A stretch of 64,000 bases of DNA from Sphingomonas lenta (lineage in GTDB: Bacteria; Pseudomonadota; Alphaproteobacteria; Sphingomonadales; Sphingomonadaceae): positions 765,587 to 829,586 of the forward strand of contig NZ_NSLI01000002.1 of assembly GCF_002288825.1 (NCBI RefSeq), read 5' to 3'. This document shows, one piece after another, positions 1 through 7,323 of the stretch; within the stretch, counting starts at the first letter, position 1, and each line of letters starts with the position of its first letter. The position numbers were made by a program, and so were the translations under genes. The notes beneath the pieces are model-generated. The model had not been told where the DNA came from. It did not search any database and saw only the letters and a program-made list of their open reading frames with translations.

Positions 1-580
1 CCGCGGTAGGTCGCACTTACGTTATCGACGTTGAACGGGGTAGCTCCTGCCTGAACGGACCCTAGCTGCACGGGCCCGCTGGGCGGCGCACCCGGCGCGA
101 CTTCATCGTCTTTCAAATTGCCGCCTCCCCACCTTGTCGCCCACGCTATGGAGAGGCGGTCGGCGTCGCAAGGGCGTTTAGGTGTGCAGCGTCGATTGGG
201 CCACTCGCGGTTCAAACTTCACCAAACGATAGCGGGCCAGACCCCTTCCGGTGTTCGCAATGGATCGGGTCGCCGGCGCTGCTAAACCGACTTCGGTTGC
301 GTCGTCCTGCTCTCTCACGGGTCCTCGGGTTCGTGGAGCAAGCAATGGCTATGTGGTCACCAGGGGCGCAAACGACGCCTGTGACTCTCACCCGCGAGAT
401 ACATTCGCGCTGTCCATCAAGCGCCGGGAAGGCTAGGAAATCCGCGCGTAATCCGGTCACGAACCCTGATAATCCTGGCCTGACCCTCGCGAACGAGAAA
501 CGTCCAAATCGGGAACATTTCATGGCACACCCTACGCGGCGAGCCGCAGGCTAAGTAACTGTAGGAAATAGCTAATTCCG
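1..580. other. leading region without a recognisable gene
   Basis: I see no convincing coding sequence here. The short open frames on both strands are rich in Arg, Ser and Pro, overlap one another, lack good ribosome binding sites and resemble no family I know. The stretch lies directly upstream of the relaxase module, so it probably holds the outer part of the transfer origin and flanking backbone DNA. Confidence 0.5.
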
Positions 581-619
581 GTCCCACGGAAAGTGCAGCT
601 TTGTCCCACGCCGTGGGAC
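581..619. repeat. inverted and direct repeats upstream of the relaxase module, candidate oriT or operator
   Basis: GTCCCACG occurs at 581-588 and again at 603-610. The second copy forms a perfect inverted repeat with CGTGGGAC at 612-619 around a single central base. A further short repeat, AAGTGCAG, occurs at 591-598 and about 653-660. This repeat cluster sits about 140 bp before the first gene of a module ordered as in R388, where oriT and the binding sites of the accessory protein precede trwA. The role as oriT or as an autoregulatory site is inference; no nic sequence was recognised. Confidence 0.5.
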
Positions 620-760
620 CGGGCTAAGCCGTTGATTTGGTTAGCTAGACGAAGTGCAGGCGCTGAGACGGGCGCTTTACAATCGCCATCCCGTGTTGCT
701 ACTATGTTCCGGCCTTGCGAAGAGCGGCCATGCGCCTCCGGACGAACACGGAGACGTGAA

Positions 761-1051
761 GTGTCGTACAAGAAGTACATCACCGTCCGGATGGACGGCA
801 CCATGCACGCCGACCTCATGGCGCTCGTCAATGAGCGCCAGACGGATGTCGGCAAGCTCATGCGCCAGCTGATCGCGCGCGAGCTTCTGGGGACCAGCGA
901 CCGCATCGCGGAAGCGCTTGACCAGGTGCTCTTCACCGCGATCGCGATGGAGGGTCTGCTCGACCGGCACACCGACCCGAACCTGCGTGGCCAAGTGCTC
1001 CAGGTCTGGCGTGATCGCCTCGCCGCGGAGGGCCGTCCCCATGCGGCGTGA
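761..1051 (+). CDS. relaxosome accessory protein, TrwA/TraJ-like position
   Basis: A small protein of 96 residues, started here at GTG 761 (VSYKKYITVRMDG) because the open frame upstream is Arg/Pro-rich and not protein-like. The N-terminus has a beta-strand-like KYITVRMDG followed by helices with KLMRQLIARELL, compatible with a ribbon-helix-helix DNA-binding fold. It overlaps the start of the coupling-protein gene by 11 bases, which indicates translational coupling. By analogy with R388 TrwA it would bind the origin of transfer, help the relaxase nick, and repress its own operon. The family is not recognised with certainty; the role rests mainly on size, fold guess and gene order. Confidence 0.6.
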   Translation: MSYKKYITVRMDGTMHADLMALVNERQTDVGKLMRQLIARELLGTSDRIAEALDQVLFTAIAMEGLLDRHTDPNLRGQVLQVWRDRLAAEGRPHAA

Positions 1052-3359
1052 CCTCGTCAACTTCACCCGCGGCAGCCAGCTGATCGGCCATTTCGGCTTC
1101 ATGTTCGCGGCCGGCCTGAAGGCGCCCGCGATCTGCGCCGGCATGCTCTTCAGCGGGCTGATCTGGTGGCAGCTGAGCGCCGCGCTCACCGGCCATGAGA
1201 GCTATCTGTGCTGGATGCGGCTCTACGTCCGCATCTATCTCTGGTTCGAGTTCGACCCGACCCGATCGGTGAACCTGGAGACGGCGTCGGGCGCGCGTCT
1301 CATCGTCCCCATACAGGCTGCCCCCGGCCACCCGATGATCGTCGCCGCCTGGACGAAGTTCATGGCCGCCGTGCGGGAGGGCGCGCTCGTCGCCAGCATC
1401 ATCGTCGTACCCGCGACGATCGCGTTCGCCTGGATCGCCGCTTGGTTCGGCCGGCGCTCGAAGGAGAGCCGTCACGAGCGCGGCGCGACCCTCGCGACGT
1501 TGCCTCAGCTTGCGTCCGAGATCGACGCGCACAACCGGGTCGAGCGGGCCACGGAGTATCGCCGGCTGCTTGGGCCGGGATGGCGACTGGCCTCCCCCGC
1601 CGAGCGGCGCGCGGCCAATCTCTACGAGCCGTATGAACTGGCCGGCGTCTCCTTTCCCTGGCGGCTCGAACAGAGCCACGCCATGCTGATCGGCACCACG
1701 GGGACGGGCAAGACGGTCGCGCTCCGCGATCTCCTCGCCCAGGTCCGAACGCGCGGGCAACGGGCCGTCATCTTCGACCTGACCGGAGCGTTCATCGAGG
1801 CGTTCTTCGAGCCCGAACGGGACGTGATCCTGAACCCGCTCGACGCCCGATGCCCGCAATGGTCGGTGTTCGAGGATTGCGCCGACGAGGCCGCGTTCAC
1901 GGCCGCCGCGGATGCGCTGGTACCGCATGACGGCGGCGGCTCCGAGCAGTTCTGGGTGCTCGCCGCGCGCATGCTCTTCGTGGAGATGTGCCTCAAGCTC
2001 GTGGCCGAGGGTCGGGCCACCAACTCAGCACTTTCGGCTGAGCTGATGACGGCCAGCCTCGCCCATGTTCACAAGCTCATGGAGGGCACCGTCGCCGACC
2101 CGCTCACCGCCCCCGAGGCGGCGCGCATGGCGGAGTCGATCCGGGCCGTGTTCAACGCCAACGCTAAGGCGCTCCGCATGCTGCCCACCACCGGGCCGCG
2201 CTTCTCGGTGCGCGACTGGATCGACGGCCGGGGTGAGCCCGGGGGGTTCCTGTTCGTGTCCGCCCGCTATGTCGACATGAGCATCGCCTCGCGGCTGCTC
2301 ACCGTCTGGATGGACACCGCCATGAACACGCTCATGGCGGGCCCGCGGACCTCCGACCTCAAGGTCTGGTTCGTCTTCGACGAGCTCGGCGCGCTGCATC
2401 GCCTGCCCGCGCTGGAGAAGGGCCTGCAGACCGCGCGCAACTATGGCGGCGCGATCGTCATGGGCGTCCACGCTTATGCCAAGCTCAAGGAGACCTATGG
2501 CGACAACATGGCCATGACCCTGGCCGCGCTCGCCCGAACCAAGCTCGTGCTCGCGACCGCCGATCGGGAGTCCGCGACCTGGTGCTCGGACTTCATCGGC
2601 CATCGTCAGTATCGCGAGATGGAGGAGGGCTACAGCTACGGCTACAACAACGCCCGCGACGCCGTGAGCCTCACGCCGCGCCGTCAGATCGAGCCGCTGC
2701 TGCTCCCCGATCAGCTCATGAACCTGCCCCGCCTGCAGGGTTATCTGAAGTTCCCGGACGGCTTCCCCGCCGCGCCGATCCGGCTCGAATACCGTGCGTT
2801 CCCGGACCGAGCCGAGCCTTTTGTCCCGCGTCTGCCTGTGCGTCCGACCGCGCCCGACCAGCGCGGCACCAGCGCTTCGGATACCGAGGATGCAGCGTCC
2901 ACAAACGGCGCGGCCGATCAAGGTCCGGGCCCGGCGAACGGCGACCGCACCGAGCTTCGCGTCCGCTCACCGGAAGCGCCCCAGGAAGCCGAGGCCGAGG
3001 CGGCGGTCGCGGCTGACGGAGCGCGGACAGAAGCTGCGCAGCGCGCCGGGGTTCCGGACAGGTTGAATAGTACGTTCGGCCCTCCGCCGGTTCAGCCTCG
3101 TCCCGATCGCGTGCCGCGGACCGGCGCCGAAGGTGCCCCCGATCGGTCGCTTGATCGGCAGGAGACCCAGGGCAATTTCCAGGGCACGCCAAGCGATAAC
3201 GGGTTCGGTCAGCCGCCCGTCGGACGGCCCGGAACCGTCGATCCGGCGCGCGGCGTCATCTCGCTCTCGCCAGGCGAGAGTCTTTCCCGGCGAGAGCTGC
3301 GGGAAGGCCCTGCGGCGGGCGATCGCGACGGCCCCGACCAGCATGACCTCGGCCTCTGA
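1041..3359 (+). CDS. traD: type IV conjugative coupling protein (TraD/TrwB family)
   Basis: A 772-residue inner-membrane ATPase that would link the relaxosome to a type IV secretion channel and pump DNA. Start taken at ATG 1041 (MRRDLVNFTRG); the longer frame from 918 only reads through the preceding gene. Two membrane segments lie near the N-terminus (ICAGMLFSGLIWWQL and ALVASIIVVPATIAFAWIA). A Walker A motif GTTGTGKT is at residues 218-225, and the Walker B-like VWFVFDELGAL follows in the TraD_N/TraG-type ATPase domain. The last about 160 residues are Pro/Arg/Asp-rich and disordered, as in many TraD proteins. It is followed 9 bases later by the relaxase gene. Confidence 0.88.
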   Translation: MRRDLVNFTRGSQLIGHFGFMFAAGLKAPAICAGMLFSGLIWWQLSAALTGHESYLCWMRLYVRIYLWFEFDPTRSVNLETASGARLIVPIQAAPGHPMIVAAWTKFMAAVREGALVASIIVVPATIAFAWIAAWFGRRSKESRHERGATLATLPQLASEIDAHNRVERATEYRRLLGPGWRLASPAERRAANLYEPYELAGVSFPWRLEQSHAMLIGTTGTGKTVALRDLLAQVRTRGQRAVIFDLTGAFIEAFFEPERDVILNPLDARCPQWSVFEDCADEAAFTAAADALVPHDGGGSEQFWVLAARMLFVEMCLKLVAEGRATNSALSAELMTASLAHVHKLMEGTVADPLTAPEAARMAESIRAVFNANAKALRMLPTTGPRFSVRDWIDGRGEPGGFLFVSARYVDMSIASRLLTVWMDTAMNTLMAGPRTSDLKVWFVFDELGALHRLPALEKGLQTARNYGGAIVMGVHAYAKLKETYGDNMAMTLAALARTKLVLATADRESATWCSDFIGHRQYREMEEGYSYGYNNARDAVSLTPRRQIEPLLLPDQLMNLPRLQGYLKFPDGFPAAPIRLEYRAFPDRAEPFVPRLPVRPTAPDQRGTSASDTEDAASTNGAADQGPGPANGDRTELRVRSPEAPQEAEAEAAVAADGARTEAAQRAGVPDRLNSTFGPPPVQPRPDRVPRTGAEGAPDRSLDRQETQGNFQGTPSDNGFGQPPVGRPGTVDPARGVISLSPGESLSRRELREGPAAGDRDGPDQHDLGL

Positions 3360-3368
3360 GCCGCGGTC

Positions 3369-6308
3369 ATGCTGTCCGTCGCGAGCGTGCGCTCGGCCAA
3401 GGGGGCGAGCGCCTATTTCGCCGCCGACAACTACTACACCGCGGGCGTCGACGCGCCCGCGGGTGAGTGGTTCGGCAAGGGAGCCGAGGCGCTCGGGCTC
3501 ACCGGCGAAGTCGACCAGCAGCGCTTCGAGGCGCTGCTGAAAGGCGAACTGCCGGACGGTTCGCGTGTGGGCACGCCCGACCGCCACCGGGCCGGCATCG
3601 ACCTCACCTTCTCGCTGCCCAAGAGCTGGTCGTTGCTGGCGCTCGTCGGTGGCGACCGGCGCATCGTCGACGCGTATCGCGAAGCCGTGAGGGACACGCT
3701 CCGCTGGGCCGAGCGGAACGCGGCGGAGACCCGGATGGAGGTGCGCGGGCGCGAGCGCGTGGTGTCGACGGGCAATCTCGTGACCGCATTATTCGAACAC
3801 GACACCAGCCGGGCGAAGGACCCGCAGGCCCATATCCACGCCGTGATCGCGAACGTGACCCAAGGACCAGACGGGAAGTGGCGCGCGCTCCACAACGAAA
3901 AGCTCTGGAGCCTGAACACGCTCCTGAACTCGATCGCGATGGCGAGCTTTCGCGAGCGCGTAGAGGCGCTCGGTTATGACGTCGGCGACCGGTCGAAGCA
4001 CGGCAACTTCGAGGCGGCCGGCTTCACGCGCAACGCCCTCATGGCGTACTCCACCAGGCGGCAGCAGATCCTGGCCAAGGTCGCCGAGATGACAACGCGA
4101 TCGCCCGCAGCATACGACGCGGCCACGCTGATGACGCGGCCCAGGAAGGAGCCCGCCGGGGACCGCGTGGCGCTCGTCGAGGCATGGCGGGCCAGCGCCG
4201 CCGAGGCCGGTCTCGACCTCCCCGCCAGGGTCGCCGAGGCGACCGCGCGCATGGCCGCCCCGCCCTCCCCTTGGGAACGACTGGCGAGCGCCGCGGGCGC
4301 CGTCGCGGAACGCGGGCGGGCGCTGTTCGAGCGGCTGGGCGAGCGGCTCGGGCTGGCGTCCTCTGACCCGTACCTGCCGCGTTCGATGCAGGGCATGAGC
4401 GCGTTAGCGGTCGGCGCGGCGCACGCGGTCGCGTCCGCGCTGCGTCACCTTGAGCAGCGCGAGGCGGCATTCCTTCGGACTGACATCCTCAAGGCGGCGC
4501 TCGACACGGGACTGCCCGTCACGATCGACACCGTCGAGAGCCGTGTGGCGACGCTGGAGCGGTCCCGCCAGCTCGTGCGCGGCGATGGGCGGCGCGGCTC
4601 GATGATGACCACCGCCCAGGCGCTCGACGTCGAGCGGCGCATTCTCAGCGAGGTGGATATCGGGCGTGGGTCGGGCCGAGCGTTCGTTTCCGCCGACGGC
4701 GCCCCGTCGCTGCTCGCCGAGGCGGCGCGCGAGCGATCCGGAATCACCCTCAACCCCGGACAGAGCGCGGCCGGCCTGATGCTGCTCGCCTCGCCCGACC
4801 GCATCATCGCGATCCAGGGCGTGGCCGGCGCAGGCAAGAGCAGCGTGCTGGCGCCCGTAGCCGAGATCATCACGCGCGATGCTGGGAGGGTGCTCGGCCT
4901 CGCGGTCCAGAACACGCTTGTCCAGATGCTCCAGCGCGAGACGGGCATCCCGTCCATGACCGTCGCCCGCTTCCTGAAGGCCCACGAGAGGCTCCTGGGC
5001 GATGCTCCGGATCGCGCGGCTCTCGCCGCCGCCGCGCGCCGCGATCTCGGGGGTGCTGCGATACTCGTCGACGAAGCCTCCATGCTGTCGAACACCGACC
5101 AGGAGAAGCTCGTCCGGCTCGCCAACCTGATCGGGGTCGGGCGCATGGCGTTCGTGGGCGACGCGCGCCAGCTCGGCGCGGTCGACGCGGGCAAGCCGTT
5201 CTCCGTCATGCAGCAGGCAGGCGCGCCCACCGCGCAGATGAGCGAGAACCTGCGCGCCCGCGGCGACGCGATCCGGACTGCGGCGGCGGCGGCGCAGATC
5301 GGCGCGGTCGACCGTGCGATGGAGGCGCTGAGGCCCTTCACGGTCGAGGCGCCCGGGCGCGGCAGCCAGGAAGCGGCGGAACGCTGGCTGGCGCTTCCGC
5401 CCGAGGAACGGGCGAGCACCGCGATCTACGCGTCCGGTCGGCGGCTTCGGGGCGAGGTGAACCGGGCCGTGCAGGACGGGCTCCTCGCGCGCGGCGAGAT
5501 CGGGCCGGGCAGCATCAAGCTCCAGGTGCTCGATCGGGTGAGCCTGACGAACGAGGAGCTACGCTACGTGCAGAGCTATCAGCCGGGCCAGGTAGTCGAG
5601 ATCGCGCAGGCGCAACGAGGACAGCGGCTGCCGCGGGCGAAGGCGACGGTGGAGCGCGTCGACGGGAAGCGCGGGACGGTGACGCTGCGCTTGTCGGGCG
5701 GGCGCGAACGGACCTTCCGGCCCGCCAAGCTTCGCGCCCGCGATGGTGAGACCCCGATCCAGCTCTACGAGCGCAAGGAGCTGGAGCTGCGCGAAAAGGA
5801 CCGCATCCGCTGGACGGCGAACGACCACGATCGCGGCCTGTTCAACGCCGACCAGGCGCGGGTGCTCGCGATCGGAACGAGGCGGGTCACCGTCGAGACG
5901 TCGCTCGGCGTGAGGGTCGCCCTGCCCCGCGACGATCCTATGCTCCAGCGGCTCGACCTCGCCTACGCGCTGAACGCCCACATGGCCCAGGGGCTCACCT
6001 CCGATCGCGGCATCGCCGTCATGGAGACGCGCGACACCAAGCTCGTGAACCAGCAGACATTCCTGGTCACCGTGACGAGATTGCGCGACGCGCTCACGCT
6101 CGTGGTGGACCGCGCCGGCAACCTGGAGCGGCAGCTCGCGCGCAATCCGGGTGGGAAGACATCAGCGCTGGAGACCACGGGCGACATCCGGGAAGCGCGG
6201 CTGCCCGGTTCCGGGCGAGGAGATCAAGCCAACCCAAGGCGGTTGCCACCGGAGAAGGCGATCGACCCGGACCAGGGTCGGTCGAAGCCGTACGAGATCG
6301 GCATCTAA
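3369..6308 (+). CDS. traI: MobF-family conjugative relaxase-helicase (TraI/TrwC)
   Basis: A 979-residue relaxase that nicks oriT, stays covalently bound to the 5' end and unwinds the strand. The N-terminus MLSVASVRSAKGASAYF is typical of MobF, with the catalytic tyrosine pair Y22/Y23. The metal-binding histidines are H144, H155 and H157 (HIHAV), very close to TrwC numbering. The second half is an AAA/RecD-like helicase with Walker A GVAGAGKS at 484-491 and VDEASML as Walker B. A UvrD-C-like segment with the late motif ALNAHMAQGLTSDRG lies near residue 870. The length fits TrwC (about 966) rather than F TraI (1756). It looks intact. No mating-pair formation genes are seen. Confidence 0.93.
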   Translation: MLSVASVRSAKGASAYFAADNYYTAGVDAPAGEWFGKGAEALGLTGEVDQQRFEALLKGELPDGSRVGTPDRHRAGIDLTFSLPKSWSLLALVGGDRRIVDAYREAVRDTLRWAERNAAETRMEVRGRERVVSTGNLVTALFEHDTSRAKDPQAHIHAVIANVTQGPDGKWRALHNEKLWSLNTLLNSIAMASFRERVEALGYDVGDRSKHGNFEAAGFTRNALMAYSTRRQQILAKVAEMTTRSPAAYDAATLMTRPRKEPAGDRVALVEAWRASAAEAGLDLPARVAEATARMAAPPSPWERLASAAGAVAERGRALFERLGERLGLASSDPYLPRSMQGMSALAVGAAHAVASALRHLEQREAAFLRTDILKAALDTGLPVTIDTVESRVATLERSRQLVRGDGRRGSMMTTAQALDVERRILSEVDIGRGSGRAFVSADGAPSLLAEAARERSGITLNPGQSAAGLMLLASPDRIIAIQGVAGAGKSSVLAPVAEIITRDAGRVLGLAVQNTLVQMLQRETGIPSMTVARFLKAHERLLGDAPDRAALAAAARRDLGGAAILVDEASMLSNTDQEKLVRLANLIGVGRMAFVGDARQLGAVDAGKPFSVMQQAGAPTAQMSENLRARGDAIRTAAAAAQIGAVDRAMEALRPFTVEAPGRGSQEAAERWLALPPEERASTAIYASGRRLRGEVNRAVQDGLLARGEIGPGSIKLQVLDRVSLTNEELRYVQSYQPGQVVEIAQAQRGQRLPRAKATVERVDGKRGTVTLRLSGGRERTFRPAKLRARDGETPIQLYERKELELREKDRIRWTANDHDRGLFNADQARVLAIGTRRVTVETSLGVRVALPRDDPMLQRLDLAYALNAHMAQGLTSDRGIAVMETRDTKLVNQQTFLVTVTRLRDALTLVVDRAGNLERQLARNPGGKTSALETTGDIREARLPGSGRGDQANPRRLPPEKAIDPDQGRSKPYEIGI

Positions 6309-6438
6309 CGTGGGCGGATCGCGTCGCGCATTCCACAGGGCCACAGTGCCAAAATTCGTACAGCGCCATCTCCGCAAATTTTTAGCTGACAGACCCACAA
6401 TCAGCTGCTTTCGGCTTCTTCTTGCTTTTCCCAGACTA

Positions 6439-6451
6439 GACACTCGTTCAG
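6439..6451. repeat. left copy of a 13-bp direct repeat flanking the mannoside island
   Basis: GACACTCGTTCAG here is repeated exactly and in the same orientation at 29233-29245. The two copies bracket the block from manA to the SnoaL-like gene. A 13-mer repeat is not rare in 64 kb, so the position, not the match itself, is what makes it notable. An attachment-site or recombination-scar origin is inference. Confidence 0.35.
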
Positions 6452-6499
6452 CTTAGCGCACAGACCTACGGATGAGCACTTGCTCCGCGATTTTCTCGA

Positions 6500-7321
6500 T
6501 CAGAGCCGCCTATCGCCCGAATAGGCAAACAGCAGGTACGCGTCTCCGTCCGCCTCGACGCGCTCGCTGCCGGTCACCGTCACGCACTCGCCGGCCTGGA
6601 AGCGCACGCCCGCGACCTTGCCCTCGCCGGTGATCGGGACGAGCCACGCCGTGGCATCTTCCGGCAACGTCACCTCACGCCCGCCGCGCCAGCGTTCTAG
6701 GACGAACTTCGGCCCTTCCACTAGGATCGTGCGGCCAGCCTCCACCTCGCCGGGCGCGGTGATAGGCTCGTAGGGCACGGGATCAGACACTGCGATTTCG
6801 TCGTCCAGGTGCAGCTCGCGCGGTCGACCATAGTCGTAGAGACGGTAGGTCGTCTCCGAGTTCTGCTGCACCTCGATGAGCGTAATGCCCGCCCCGATCG
6901 CGTGGATGGTGCCGCTCGCGGAGTAGTAGAAGTCGCCCGCCTTGACCGGCTTCCAGTCTAGCAAGCCTTCGATCGACCCGTCCAGCGCCGCCGCTCGCAA
7001 GGTGTCGCGGTCGACGGGCTTCTTGGTGCCGAGCGCGATCGTCGAGTCAGGCTCGGCGGTCAGGATCGTCCAGCACTCGTCCTTGCCGCGCGAGAGGCCG
7101 CGGGCGTGCGCTTGTTCGTCGTCGGGGTGGACCTGCACCGACAGCTTCTCGCCCGTGAACAGATACTTGATTAAGAGGTCGGGTGCGCTGTTGCCGGGCT
7201 CCTGGAACCACACTTCGCCTACCGGCTCCGCGTCCGGCGCGGAGTCGGGGAAGCCGGGGAACAGCTGGTGGCGCCCCCAAAGCTTCTCGACGCGGTGGGT
7301 CCGGAGCTTGACGGCGGGCAT
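6500..7321 (-). CDS. manA: mannose-6-phosphate isomerase, class I
   Basis: A 273-residue cytoplasmic zinc enzyme interconverting mannose 6-phosphate and fructose 6-phosphate. The cupin core shows LSVQVHPDDEQAHA (Zn-ligand region) and ASGTIHAIGAGITLIEVQQNSETTYRLYD, the signature of type I isomerases of the short form common in Bacteroidetes and alphaproteobacteria. Its start lies 2 bases after the stop of the upstream TonB receptor gene, so the two are cotranscribed. In context it feeds mannose released by the beta-mannosidase and GH125 enzyme, after phosphorylation by the ROK kinase, into glycolysis. Confidence 0.92.
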   Translation of the reverse strand: MPAVKLRTHRVEKLWGRHQLFPGFPDSAPDAEPVGEVWFQEPGNSAPDLLIKYLFTGEKLSVQVHPDDEQAHARGLSRGKDECWTILTAEPDSTIALGTKKPVDRDTLRAAALDGSIEGLLDWKPVKAGDFYYSASGTIHAIGAGITLIEVQQNSETTYRLYDYGRPRELHLDDEIAVSDPVPYEPITAPGEVEAGRTILVEGPKFVLERWRGGREVTLPEDATAWLVPITGEGKVAGVRFQAGECVTVTGSERVEADGDAYLLFAYSGDRRL

Positions 7322-7323
7322 TC

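Noticed and set aside
212..523. Minus-strand frame of 103 codons at the left end
   Set aside because: No family, no ribosome site, Arg/Ser-rich, and overlapped by equally long frames on the other strand.
6309..6499. Possible terminator AGCTGA / TCAGCT after the relaxase gene
   Set aside because: The six-base stem has an 11-base loop and no T-run after it; too weak to call.
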